From Typha latifolia (Eukaryota > Streptophyta > Magnoliopsida > Poales > Typhaceae): DNA of 64,000 nucleotides. Numbering within the stretch: the first letter of the stretch is position 1; every line of letters begins with the position of its first letter. Positions 27,065-39,500 of this stretch are shown one piece after another. Below the pieces are notes generated by a model, which made no database searches, had not been told where the DNA came from, and worked only from the letters and a program-made list of their open reading frames with translations. The position numbers were made by a program, and so were the translations under genes. Location: the NCBI GenBank assembly GCA_019914945.1, contig CM034107.1, forward strand, positions 2,976,001-3,040,000. The letters are read 5' to 3'.

Positions 27065-27703
27065 ATGAGAAGGAAAACTGTGCTACCTCTCATCACTTGG
27101 TTCATGGTGGCAGCGTTCTTCATCACCACCACGACTGCATCACTGCGTATATATCTCTTATACTTCTAATATGTGTTAATGCAATATAGTTGACTTCAAG
27201 GTAAAAATAGTTTTGGTGCAGGAATTTAAATACAATAGTTTCCAGCCCTCAGAAAAAGTAGGTTGCGTAAACAATTCTTTGTTTCAATCCTTTTAATCTT
27301 ACTGCAATAGAAGTGAAATATACTAGCTTCTAGGCTATACTGGCTATAATCTTTCCTTGATAGAGGAAGAACAGAAAATTTCTAGATTATTGTCCACAAG
27401 AAGATATATAAGAATCATTAATAGCTACCTTCAGAATTAGTTCTCTGGGGGAATTCAATCATAAAACATAATCCAAAATTTTAGAGGAATTCTGCTTGTT
27501 TAGGCAGTGCTTGTCGTTTGTTTTGTCATGTAATTGTCGAACAGAAAGAATATAAAGATCACCTTTTCTTGTTTGCTGAAGCTTGCAGGTGCTGCTGGCT
27601 GATTCACAAACCTCAACCAACATGCGGGCACGCCTGCTGCGGGTGGGATAATTGCTGCCCTCCGACACCACCACCACCACCACCACCACCACTGATGGGA
27701 TAA
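27065..27703 (+). CDS. Small secreted cysteine-rich peptide 2, with polyproline tail
   Basis: Two exons, 27065-27146 and 27582-27703 (204 bp, 67 aa), joined in phase 1 across a 435-bp intron. I chose the acceptor at 27580-27581 because the next AG (27587-27588) leads to an immediate stop. A signal peptide (VLPLITWFMVAAFFITTTTA) is followed by CRCCWLIHKPQPTCGHACC, GWDNCC, and then a tail of eight consecutive prolines and LMG. Cys spacing is C-x-CC-x9-C-x3-CC-x4-CC, matching the gene at 24960 except for one added residue in the last loop. The proline run is coded by a CCA microsatellite and is the clear difference between the paralogues. The function is not known. Confidence 0.72.
27666..27692. 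repeat. (CCA)n trinucleotide repeat inside a coding exon
   Basis: Nine CCA units in frame, coding eight prolines after TPP-type sequence in peptide 2. The length is likely variable between individuals. Confidence 0.9.
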
Positions 27704-28026
27704 AGTTCAGAACTTTGGAGTCCTGAGACAGAGCAGTTGTAAGGAACTGGGAAGGAACAATGGATAGTTTTGTATGCCAGCATATAATAGTAGCTAGTAT
27801 TTGCCAATAAATACCCTATTCCTTCACTGTCCATGTATATAATTCTCTCAATGCTAAACAAACTTGATGATAAAAGTATAATTCAGATGCAGGAGTATAA
27901 CAAAATGACATAAATGAATCCATTTACACGTAGTAAGAACTCTCTTTCTATCTCTACTTCTATAACTGAAGTACATGCAGCTTCAACAAGAGCACCAAAT
28001 ATGCCAAACAAGGAAGCTGTTTTAAA
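27704..28026. other. Convergent 3' flanks
   Basis: Probably holds the 3' UTRs of the Cys-rich peptide 2 gene (+) and the glucanase gene (-), which face each other. No other feature seen. Confidence 0.5.
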
Positions 28027-30927
28027 TTACAAAGAACCCAAGATTTTAAGGTACATAAATACCCACAAGGTCACAATCCAAAACCCACAGAAGAACCCAC
28101 AACCAACACATGAACAACTACTATCAGTGACTCCAACAAGAAAGCGACAGTCACCAATTGAAGGGTCAAGGTAAGTTATCATCCCGAGCCCATCAAAATC
28201 GCAGCTCTTTGCATCCTGCTTCTGTAGCTGATAATAGCTGTTGAAGGCATAAGAAATATTACCCTTCTCCCCAATAGCATTGCATGATCCTCCATAGTAG
28301 AGAGTGGTGCAATCTGCCATACTGCAAGCCAGCTTTATATGATTCCCGACACCATCAAGATTTTGAAATGGGTTGGCGACACACCACCTTGGTGGAAGAT
28401 ATTGAACATTTTTGGCGTTCTTCAACCCTCCGTTCCCTAAACCAAGGTTCAAGGGGTACTTGGCCTGACCATCAAAAGAAAAAATGCCCCAGTGCCTCTC
28501 AAAATTACCAGGAAGTACATTCTTTTGCTCTTCATCGAGAAGACCGAACAGATACACATCCACTGGAGGAACTCCTGGTCTGAGTGGGGTTCCTTTATTG
28601 CTCAGAACATGGTTGATAAGACCTTGGTTGAAAGCCCTTGCAGCACTTAGGTTTGCACTTGGTGCTCCATCAGTTGGCCAACCCACCTCCCCAATTGCAA
28701 TAGGGATCTGTCCATATCCAATTCTGCTCAGAGCAGCCACTAATGTGTCAAAGTTGCCGTCAAAGGCATTGTAGTATACATTTTGGCCATCTACAACAGG
28801 GTGAGAAGAGCCCTCAAAGAAGGCATAATCTTGTGGAAAATCTGAACTCTGATATAGACTAAGGAAAGGATAGATGTTGACGACAAATGGAGACCCATTG
28901 GAGTTCAGAAATGAGACGATCTGGGTCATTATTTGAGTAAGCTCAGTTCTAAACATCCCTTGAGATGGAAGAGAAGCAGACTGATATGCATCAGCATTGC
29001 AAGGGACCACTAACTTTATGTAGCCTGCTAGATTTGCTTTCGCTAGTGATTGCTGAAGGTTGGCCATTGCTGGAAGAACAAAGGACTGAAATTGACCCTG
29101 GTAGCTTGAGAGGAAAGGCTCATTGCCTACAGCAATATATCTGTTTTTATATGATGGTAATGATGAGCATCATAAAACATGTACCAAAATAAAACTTCAA
29201 TAAGCAACTTAACAAGAAAATAGAAGATGAGAAATAGTAAATCTCAAAAACTTTCTCAAATATAATTTCAGAAGCAATGATCAATAATCCTAAATTCTCA
29301 TTATTGTAGTTGTGTGGACTGCACAAAAGAAAATGACAAAGGGATATCATAATAAAGCAGTGGACAAATATCTTATACATCTCTTTAGAAAGTAAACGTA
29401 TTTTGGATGAAATAGAATAATGTGATAAAGCAGATTGTTAGTTGTACTCAGCAAGAGGCTTTCAAATACTAGCCACAACCATATAGTTATCCATATCCAT
29501 TTTAACTCATTACACTGGAATTATAGAAAACACCCTAACCACAGGATATCACGCAAAACCAGAAATTGTTTATTTTATCTTTGCATTGGTCATTTACATG
29601 TGTAACATTATTCTAACTCATACAAAAAGGACATCATCATACACCAAGAGATTGAGAAATAAGACCAAAATGAGGAACATAAGAAAAGGGGAAAAAAACA
29701 TGTTATCATCCCATTTTCCAATATCAAATATATTAACTTAGAAGCGTGACAACTTGTAATTTGATAAAGCAGCCTTTTTTTTAAAAGTGGATATATATAA
29801 AACAGTAAGATGCACTTACTGAAACATATAAGAAAAAGTTCTTTCATTTTGGCATCAGAGTTTAACATTCCAAACTCTCGATATTTTTCTATAAAGGAGG
29901 GATCTAACTTTTCCACTGATTTAAGTGAACCACAAAATATTTGTAGGTGACAAAAATTGGCAACTTTCATGTGAATCAAGTTAATCCCCTCGAGTTGAAT
30001 GGTTCCACCAGCTGAATACAGAAATTCAAAGAAATCAAGTCAAGATTTCTTCCTTTGGTGGCAACTCATGACAAAGTTAAAATTAAACCCGAACAACTCC
30101 CTTTCTCATTTTTATAGTATTTTTAACTAATTAATGACGTGTTTAAAAGAGAAACAGCAATATGCAGGAACTGGAAAATCATTATATCTCATATTCCGGA
30201 ATAAGTGCTTCAATGAAACTTATACACTCCATTATTAATTATATTTTCTTTTACTCACAGCAATTTACTGTTTTGTTCTAAAATAAGTATCTCGTATTAA
30301 ATGAACAATAAGAAAGATCGTCAAAGACCCCCACAGATCTTTGGGCAACACTGACTTGCAGCATCAAAAATGCTATATCTGTGCATGGTGTATAGGACAA
30401 CTCCATATACATCTGAATCACGTAATTGCTTATCCACTGAAATTGGAAAGAACTAGTGAAAGCATATGACATCCTAAAGAACAACATCAGCCATGGATGC
30501 TTAACTTACTACTGCATCATAGCTCAAAAAGGGAAATTTGACCCACAAAAGTAAAGAGCTCACTCAAATTAGTGCCAACTTACCTAATATTGACACCTCC
30601 TTTGACCATATATCTCGTAATATTCTGAGAAACCCAAACATCAGAAGTAGCAGCGGAAGAGGCCAAAGTCCCCAAAATGTCATTCGGGATCCCCACCATC
30701 ACCTCAATGCCGCTCCCCATCAGTGCCCTTAAGACGGCCGGATCGGTATCGAACAGCTTCACTTTCCCAATCTTGTTCTCCTTCAAGAGATCTACCACTA
30801 CGAAGGGCGAGATCTTGTGGGAAGACAAGGTCCCCCAGTTCACCCCAATGGCCGAATCCACAAAAAGATCGCATCTTTGAAGGACCAACAAGAAAATAAG
30901 GGGTAAAACTAAGTGGGTCTTCGCCAT
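28027..30927 (-). CDS. Glucan endo-1,3-beta-glucosidase, GH17 + X8 (CBM43), GPI-anchored type
   Basis: Two exons, 30927-30584 and 29140-28027, sum to 1458 bp (485 aa), with a 1.44-kb intron in phase 2. A signal peptide (LVLPLIFLLVLQRCDLFVDS) precedes the GH17 barrel starting AIGVNWGT. The acid/base motif IAVGNEPF is split near the intron and the nucleophile motif IGEVGWP follows. After about residue 345 an X8 domain starts (RWCVANP, with CSMADCTTLYYGGSCN and SYAFNSYYQ). A hydrophobic C-terminus (FCGFWIVTLWVFMYLKI) fits a GPI-anchor signal. Family members hydrolyse beta-1,3-glucan such as callose at the plasma membrane, plasmodesmata or wall; similarity is to the At5g58090/At4g31140 group. The 115-residue first exon and single intron are typical of this group. 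Confidence 0.94.
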
Positions 30928-33067
30928 TTCGTCCCAAACTACGATCTTTAAAAGAGATTTGAAGGGCTCATGGGGAACCAAGGAGCATTGCGGTGGATTT
31001 AGGGAGGTGGGATGGTGGTTGCGGCCATAGAGGGTGGGGAGTGGTAGGAGCACCAGTGTCAGTAACTATGAAAAAGGAAATGGGATTCCATGTTTCATCT
31101 TATTGTATGAAATTCCTACTACTCCAATAAAATTAAGCTGTCTATAAAGATGTCACTTTTTTATTGATGATTTTACCATTTGGCGGAACTGAGCTTTGAG
31201 GAGATAAAACTTTTGTTGCAATAAATTTAAATAGGCTTTTCTTGAAAACGACAAGGTAACCTGCGTGTCTAGAATATATATTATTATGTTCTAATACTTT
31301 TTTTTAACTCAGTGGGAATCGTGAAAGGTAGAATTTCTTCTCTTTTTTTCTTCTTTTTTTTCCTCTTTTTTTGGGGGAAAGATGGATTTGAAGGGGTAGA
31401 TGCAATCAGATATTATCATTTCAAATTTACTTGTTTCCAACTCTAAATAAATCCTTATCTATACTTTTAAACTTTTAATTTATACATTTAAAAATAGTTT
31501 ACAGATGATAATGCTATGGAACAAGAACAAAGATAGCTTTCGTGTTTATTATCAATGATGTAATGGTGATATGCAAATAATGGACATTTGAGCGAGTATG
31601 TCCATTTCTTAGAAGGTATATAGTCAAGTTTGGGACCTATCAGGATTCAGGAGGTATATATGTGCAAAATTATGACAAGAATTTAATGTCTGAAATTACT
31701 AGATACCTTGCTCAACAATATGAGCATATGGTCACTATTTACATCTGGTTTCTTTAGTAAAAAAATCCATCAAAAGACTTAAACTTTGATTCGATATGGA
31801 TATGATAAAGTGTGTTTATAACTTTGTAGAGTATATAGGACTAGAATCAGTATCTCAGAGCTGAAACTAGAATTTGCATCTTTGTGATTTCTTGTGGAGC
31901 TCTAACAGTAGAATCTAACAGTACTAATTCAGACTATATTTCACAACCATATGAAGACAGAAGGATGATGTTTAACATCAATTACGTTAGGATCAATGTA
32001 ATAAATGTCTGAGAATGCTCATCAAAGGAAATATATATATATAATTTAAATCAAACGTGTAAACTAGGAAGCCCCATTCTTGAATCCAGAGTTAGGAAAC
32101 AAATTCTTGTTCAAATTGCTAATTATCCACCCGATCCCCACACTCCACCGTCATAAGTCATCTCACAATCACATGTGAAGAATGAAGAGAAATCGATGTC
32201 TTCTAATCCGAGAACCTCCTTTTTTTCCATGTGTAGAAACTTAATATTTTCTACATGCCCAGAATTGCACAACCTCAAATAAAAACAAGAACGGAGAAAA
32301 TAACCTCACAATAAAGCACCCAAATAATTACAATATATATAAATCATAATCTTCACCTCAAGAGATAATAATCAAGGTATAAACCTAATAAGGCCAAGTC
32401 TTCACAAATAGAAAATTACCAAATTTACAAGACAAGCTCACAAGAGAGGTAGGAGATATAATAGAAGGTCACCAACTTTTTATCTAGCAAAACTCCAAGA
32501 TGGATTTTTTTTTTTCCCTTGCTCTCTAAGATGACACCAAAATAAAGAAGATGAGCTAAAGTTCTCTTGACATACAATGACTTACTTTTATATGACTAAG
32601 AAAACTCATACATAATAAGATAAAATATTATTCTCAAAATGCTCCTAATAAGTATGAGAACTATTAAAATAATCTTGGTAGTAACACACCAATTAATTAG
32701 ATGAAATAGTAGGATAAAAATGATAACTAAGTTTGACACTAACTTTTAATAAAAACTTGACTCACTTAATGCTTCTCCAGTGACAGGAAGGACATTTGTT
32801 CCCTCTTGTTCAAGAAAATCACTATGTAGCTTTCCTGTCTATTGATGCAATAGTGGATTAAGAGCAGTGAAAGAAGGGTTTAGAAGACTAACAAGACTAC
32901 AAGTCCATGCCCACATGTGGAAATTATGTCTGAAACTAGTTTTTATGTTTCAAAAGAAAACTAGACCACTGATTTGAGTCTCTGCTCTTCTTGTGTGCCT
33001 ATATATTGGCAGAATCACTTCTTAGTCTTTAGAGGAGAGTTAAGAATAACAAAGGATCCAACTCCTG
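30928..33067. other. Intergenic DNA
   Basis: Promoter side of both the glucanase gene (-) and the HMA gene (+), which diverge here. No other gene, RNA or clear transposon recognised. Confidence 0.5.
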
Positions 33068-33861
33068 ATGGCCAAGGTAGGTGTTTGAACTTTGAACACG
33101 GGCTCTATCAAGTTTAGTGAGCTGAGATGGTCTAAATTCTTAGTTGATTCACTTCCAGCAAAAGATTGTTCTGAAGCTCTACATGGAGGACAAGAAGAAG
33201 CGCAGAAAGGCCCTCAGAACTGCTGTCGGCCTCTCGGGTAATCGATGTCTGAATCTCCTCTGATTTATCTTACAAGCAATTGAGCAGTATCTGACATGCT
33301 TGTAATCTCCTACTCTACTTCCAACTTTGGTTCTTAGCAACTATTGATTCAAGCCACTACTACCCATCAACTGTAACAAGTTACTTTGTCATATAACTGA
33401 ATAATACTTCAACTAGTTCTCTCTACCATCAACCTTCTGACTGTCTATTTATAGAACTTGTTGATAATATTAATCGCATAACATCTTGCCATCTTTTACT
33501 CTGTTCGTTCTTTTACTAGCTTTAATTTCCATTGGGGAGCTTTCAGATAAGAAAACATCGGCAGATGAAAAGTAATAAAAATTGTGTTGACTATCTATGT
33601 ATAGGTGTTGAATCTGCATCACTGGAGGAGGACAAAATTGTGGTGGTCGGTGAGGGGATTGACTCGATCGCGCTAACGACGATGCTTCGAAAACGAATGA
33701 GCTACGCCGACTTGGTTAGCGTCACTTCAGTTGATGAGAAAGATGATCAGAAGAAAAAACAAGAAGAAACAATACTTTCCTATCAATTTGGTGCCATAAA
33801 ACCACTCCCTGTTGTAATTCATGAGCCTGGCTATGATCATAATAGTTGTATCATTATGTAA
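33068..33861 (+). CDS. HMA-like isoprenylated plant protein, metal-site-less (HPP/HIPP), copy 1
   Basis: Three exons, 33068-33076 (MAK), 33159-33237 and 33605-33861, sum to 345 bp (114 aa). The fold starts KQKIVLKLYMEDKKKRRKAL and continues TAVGLSGVESASLEEDKIVV, then VGEGIDSIALTTMLRKRM. This is the beta-alpha-beta-beta-alpha-beta HMA pattern, but the metal-binding MxCxxC loop is replaced by MEDKKKR, so it probably does not bind metal through cysteines. A charged linker (EKDDQKKKQEE) and the C-terminal CIIM follow; CIIM is a CaaX prenylation box, so membrane anchoring is likely. Family knowledge: this group includes rice Pi21-like proteins and targets of the blast effector AVR-Pik. The three-residue first exon is unusual but recurs in the family and in the copy at 35901. 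Confidence 0.85.
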
Positions 33862-34580
33862 AACGTATGTAGCTTGCTTTCTAAATTATAGATTCTGAGG
33901 GTTTATTTGTGTTCATATGATTGGCAAATTATGCTTCATAATTTTGTTCACCTAACGTATCTAGATTTGATGCATGAGTTCTAACAATACGAAAGATGAT
34001 GAATAGTACTGGATGAACAGTGTCGATGAATATATTAAGGCTTTAGATCGAATCCTAAGAAATCTTTTTTGTACTATTAGAGCATCCACTTTGAAGTTTT
34101 GAAGAGATCAAACTTGTACCTTTGGGAGAAACAATTTTTATTTTAAGATCTCATCTTTACGGCATGTTCTATATCGAGAGTCACTAAGGTTAGAAGCTGA
34201 TCACACGAAGATAAACAATTTTGTTTATTATTATATTGACAACGTGAGATAGATATGTTTCCCTCAAGTTTTGTTGGAAATAACAAGTTACAAACTAAAA
34301 ACCTATTAAGTGGTGCACCTATTTTTTATCATGCATGAGAAAGACCTCAGCATAAAAATAATGAAAGGAGCTCCTTTTCTCATAGCTTTCATCCTGAGAT
34401 AGACCTCAGCGTGCAAAATTTAGAGGTCTTTTTCTCAAGCACTGCTAATAATGCTTGCCTATCACTTGATTACATAGAAAAAAAGGAGCTCTGATTTGGA
34501 TGCTCATCTCAATCTATGTCTAATTTCTTTTGCCATAGTTGCAAACATATTGTCATGATTTCATGTTACTAGATAATTTG

Positions 34581-34584
34581 CACA

Positions 34585-34658
<74 letters not shown>
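34581..34658. repeat. Compound (CA)n(GA)n microsatellite
   Basis: About 22 bp of CA repeat running directly into about 57 bp of GA repeat. Confidence 0.97.
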
Positions 34659-34661
<3 letters not shown>

Positions 34662-34728
34662 CTCATAATTAAGACGTGGAAGTAGAAACTAATTCCTTCA
34701 AATTTGACTGGTGGATGAGATTAGGCAG

Positions 34729-34945
34729 AAAAGGTTATTTTTAAGCTCCAAAATGGAGGACGAGAAGAAGAGTAAAACGGCATCTCTTGAAATCATTCAG
34801 AAGCGTAATCTTTGATATGATAATTAATTCCCTACTCTTTGGTTTCTCAATCATCTCTCAAAAGTACTCGTCTATTAATTATATCTTCTTAGGAACTACT
34901 GGTTCCAGCTACCTACTCATCTCCAATTGTAAAGAGTTCATATGA
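34729..34945 (+). pseudogene. Relic of an HMA-like gene (exon 2 and part of intron 2)
   Basis: After an intact-looking acceptor (GGCAG at 34724-34728), 34729-34805 aligns with exon 2 of the HMA gene at 33159-33237; ATGGAGGACGAGAAGAAG corresponds to the MEDKKK loop. Relative to copy 1 the first base is missing and one A is added before the ATG-like triplet, so the frame is broken and soon meets TAA. Similarity carries into intron 2 (the GGAACTACTGGTTCCAGCTA region matches 33339 onward) and then fades. No exon 3 was found. Confidence 0.6.
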
Positions 34946-35900
34946 CTGATCTCGAGTTACAACTCTATCTTAAGTACTATTTTCATTTGAGGGGAAAATC
35001 TGAAGACGGATATCAGTAGAATTTTTACTAATTGGTAACAACCGGAGACACAAATAAAAAATGGGAAATAGAGGGATTTATATCAGACAATAATAAAACA
35101 TAATATCGAGCATAGAATAAAAAAATACAAGCACTCATGCACAAAGAGTAGGCCTTGAAAAGTGAAAACAAGCCTCCAACTTTGTCATAATCTGCAGCAA
35201 AAATCTTTAATTAATCTTATTCTTGGCGAGAATAAATGCATAGAGGGTCAGTCAGTCTTTGTGGCTTCATCTAGACCAAGATCCTAGAGAAGACAGCAAA
35301 CAGACAAAGGAATAAATAAAAAAAGGAGAAAATCCCAAATGGACAGAGAAACCTCCATGAACGACGTGCAAACAAAGGAGGGAAGAGAAGAGCCTCTCGT
35401 CATGAACTTGGTTCCATGAAGGGGACGTATACACAAATTTCTTCACACATCTTCCAAAAATTGACTTCTATTTGACTTTTCAAATAGCACGAGTCACAAT
35501 CTAATCACTGTTCTTTTGTGCCCACGTTATATTGCAGATAAATCGTGTTTACTTGGTTTCAAGGTTATATTGCAGATAACTTGATTGATATCACATGAAC
35601 AAAGTAATTAGAACTTAAGAAGTTAGAAAGCTAGTTGGTAGCAAATTATCAATCTTATTAACAGGAATTTATGTTTACTTCCGCGCAAGCCAATATATAT
35701 ATAGATAGATTTATGCTCGCCCAACTAAGGACAATAAATGTACACTCAGCATCACTGCAGATTTTTAGATATCTAACCTTAAACTTCAAATCCAAAATAT
35801 TGGAACTAATCAGAGTAATGGCCCTATAGCTAGAGGACACTGGACACCTCATGGAATTCAGATCAAATAGATCTAAGGCATAGAAGATCCAGCTACTAAG

Positions 35901-36570
35901 ATGGGAACAGTTAGGACTTTCATTCTTCTTTTTCTTTTTTCAGTTTTCTCTTTTATTGCAACTAATAGAATGAATGAATCTTATGTCAATTTTTTTAATA
36001 TTATTCTCTTCCTTCTCTTTCCCATACAGCAAAAGGTGGTCATGAGAGTGCAGATGGAAGACCAAACGAAGCTTACCAAAGTATTACAAGCAGTTGCTGG
36101 ACATCATGGTATTCTCAAGATAAGCTTTTAAGAGAACTCCAATTGGCTCATAGCCAACATCACACACTTAGCTGATCATATTTACATAACTAATGTTTCA
36201 ACAAGTTCAATTACTGTAACATGTTAGTATTTATTATTGCTTAGTACAATATTCACAGAGTTAGAAAGAAAGGGAAAAAAAATGTTCCTATAGTTTTGGA
36301 AAGCATCTAAGTTTGGATTTATGATAGGTGTGACTAATTTGGCAGTAGAAGGAGATGACACTCGTCATCATCGGTGAAGGACTTGATCCAGTTGCGCTAG
36401 AGCTAATTCTCAGGAAGCTGGCTTGTTTCCCGGAGCTACTTTGCGTGGCCGTCGTCGAGGCAAAGAAAGAAGAGGAGAAGAAGCCTGATGAGCCAGTGAG
36501 AATTGTGCAACCCTATATGTATGAGGTTCATGATTGCAGATATGAGCCTTTATATTGCTTCATTTGAGCT
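35901..36570 (+). pseudogene. HMA-like protein copy 2, frameshifted
   Basis: The gene has the copy-1 layout: tiny exon 35901-35909 (MGT), exon 2 at 36030-36108 (79 bp, exactly as in copy 1; QKVVMRVQMEDQTKLTKVLQ) and exon 3 at 36328-36570. After GVTNLAVEGD the frame must shift by one base to reach TLVIIGEGLDPVALELILRK. Every AG acceptor nearby falls in the same register, so no alternative splice repairs it; as read, translation stops at TGA (36373-36375). The C-terminus (EPLYCFI) lacks a CaaX box, unlike copy 1. Either a recent single-base insertion or an assembly error explains this. The first exon could instead read straight through to exon 2 as one 77-codon frame with a hydrophobic start, which I think less likely. 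Confidence 0.65.
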
Positions 36571-39500
36571 CCATCTGCAGATATATTGGATGCATTTGGA
36601 GATAGGCTATGTATAAGTATAAAACTCTGGTAAATTGTAGTATATATTATGGTAAGAGAAGAAGTAAACAACAATTTATGAATGTTTCTTGGAGAAAGTC
36701 CTCTCTGTTTGGATCATCCTTTTGGGCCCAAAGAAACTGTGGCTATATAAGAAAGGAAAGAGAAAATGCAGAATTTTGTGGTTTTCATTCTTCAATAAAC
36801 AGAATAATAAAGATCACCTCACATAAATGGGCAAACTTGAGCATGGAGTAAGATTCATTCAAACTTGAAGTATATCAGAAGGATTCACAAGAATCTCTGT
36901 GGATAAGTCTTACATGAATGATAAATTGGCAAATAAACTGGTTATTGGGTTGTATTCTGCAATGATGCTGTCATTGATCAGAAAAGGAGTTGTAATGAAT
37001 GATACTTGGCATGACTTCATGCAATAAACGAAATAGGATGATTGTTTTGATCATCACATCACTTCACTTCCTACAAGCTAACATGCAAACAGTACAAAAA
37101 GAGAGTTCTACCAACAAAAACATAGAATTCAAGTACAAAACAGGGCCTGCATGACTCCCTTGATGCCAACTAAGAAGTGCATCAAGTCCTTGACAGGCTT
37201 CTTTAGATGGCATTCAGGGAGCCAGGCAGACCACCATGGAAGCCATTTTATGTCAACTGGACAAGTCGAGCTACATTAACTCTACTTACCTTCTTCTCTA
37301 GAGTAACTAGAAGGGAACCCACAAATCCAAACAAACGCAATTTGGTATCTAGGTTCTCTCTAGCATTTCTACTCTTATTGCTCTTCATAAAGGGAAGGTG
37401 GGAGGAAGATCAGGGCAATGTGTGGTAGATATCAGTCCTCTCTTACAGAGGACTTCAAGCATTAAGTCATCTGCAATAAAAGTTTCTGGAGTAGAGCCAA
37501 AGGGCACCCTATTATTGTAGGCAGAGATCTTTGGATTCTTCCCTTCTTGTAGATGGTGAAGAAAATTATAAACACATGATATTTATGGTACTTGGAGCTT
37601 AACTGTGACAGATATTTGGACCAGTGTACATCCAACTACAAGCATCAGATTTATGGTAGTAATCTCGTGATAAGATTGTAGAATGAACCTTGCACTGTTC
37701 TAATCTAAATTAGAAGCCAGAGAGCTAAACACATATCAAACCTCTGCAGCACTGACACTTGAATCCAATGAAACTGGTTATCAAAATGTGTACATTACAT
37801 TCAACATTTTTAGCATTTTATCCGTAGCTTTACAGACTAAGACCATCATCTAAAGAGAAGTTTATGAGCTTCTAGATGGAAAAACTATGAAAAAAGAATA
37901 AAATCTTCTGAAGGTTTCTGTTCATATTCTTCTTTTCTCCTCCTCTCACCATGCTTTCTATTGCCAAATGATGCGACAATTCAACAACTTTAGCCCCTGC
38001 TTGTTCCTAGAGCTTATTGAACTCTCCTGTTTCTTTGGTGAGGCTCATTTCACAGGATGAATGGAAGAGGGTCAAGTTCACTACAAAAAACAACAATGGA
38101 GCACTACATTATGCACAAGCTTGAGCATACTCTTTTTGCCTTCTCCAAGGTGTATAAGATATAGAAAAAGAGAGTCCTAATTCTCTAGTTTTCATCACCT
38201 GTGAGAATTACATCAGTTGTGCAAGTTCTCGTGGTAATATCATTTTCCAAAGATCACAGCCTGCAAAGCCCAAGACAGAAAAATAATTGAGGAAGACAGC
38301 TTTATAGAAGGGCAGAAAAAATGCCTTGCAAGAAAAGGAGAACTGTATCCTTTCCCACAAACTGAATCTTAACCAACATGCTCTCAAGAAAAGGAGAATG
38401 AAAAATATCATCTTAACCAACATGCTCTCAAGTATCCTTTCCCACAAATTAGGGTCTAGAACAAAGCTTGTATATGGAAATAGAGATAAATTAAACAGTT
38501 CCTTTCCCCAAAAAAAATGCAACTCTTTGCATGACTGAAGTACAAAACCAGAAAGAAATCAAGATTTAGCTTTTCGAACCAGTTATACCTTTGAAGTTTG
38601 AACATCTGTGCTACAATCATCAGAACAACAAAGAGAATGGTACCGTTTTGCCTCACTAAAATTGGGACTCCAAACGTAACCATTTTTTTTTATAAGAACA
38701 ACAAATTTCTCTAGCTAGAAACTATACATGTTTTCAGGAACTTACGACTCGCATTAGGACTAATAGTCTCGAATCTCAATCCCATCCTCATATCGCATAA
38801 GATAAGATAGCAAGATAAACTCATCATGGATAACACAATGCTTAGATTTCAAATTTCTAACTTGATCATGTCATCAACATATTAAACCACATGCAATTAA
38901 TGATTTGTCTGAAGATTTTACCTTTACATATTCGTTTTTCAGTAGCAGGCTTCTAGATTTTTATAAAATCAACCTCTAAAATCTAATGTAAGAGGTAAAA
39001 GTCCATATACCCATAAAATAACCATTCATAAAACCAATCTTGACTGATCGATTCATGATCCAAATCAATCTGATCTCTTACATAGTTTACAACCCAATTT
39101 CCATCTTGACTGATCAATTGGACATCATCTATGTTTTATAGCCTAAGAAACAAGTACTACTGTTGTTGCACTAGATCTTCTTTGCTAGCAATAACGTAAA
39201 TTTCTCGCCTTCATCTCCAAAAGAGTTTGTATTAGCTTCCATCTAGGTTCTACACTCAAATTAAAAGAACCATCCATGGTTGCCAATGAAGAAGATTCGT
39301 ATATTTAGATTCAATTTCTCTCAGTGGTATGAACTGGGCATCATCAACAGCTTCGCCATTGACAGAGACTCCAATAGTTTGGTTATGCAAAAAGAAAGCA
39401 ACACATACAAAAGCTTGATCCTGTTCAAGCTAGAAGCAGTACCCAAGTGTCCAATAGAGAGGACTTCCAATCCATCAACAAAGAGAATAATGATAGACAG

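Larger units (their letters stand above)
33862..35900. other. Spacer between HMA copies, with an HMA exon relic and a microsatellite
   Basis: 3' flank of copy 1, a (CA)n(GA)n microsatellite (34581-34658), an HMA exon-2 relic (34729-34945) and unremarkable AT-rich DNA up to copy 2. Confidence 0.5.

Noticed and set aside
27116..27164. Reading the first Cys-rich exon straight on without an intron
   Set aside because: The frame runs into non-conserved sequence and loses the CRCCW module, whereas splicing at 27147 restores the same layout as the paralogue.
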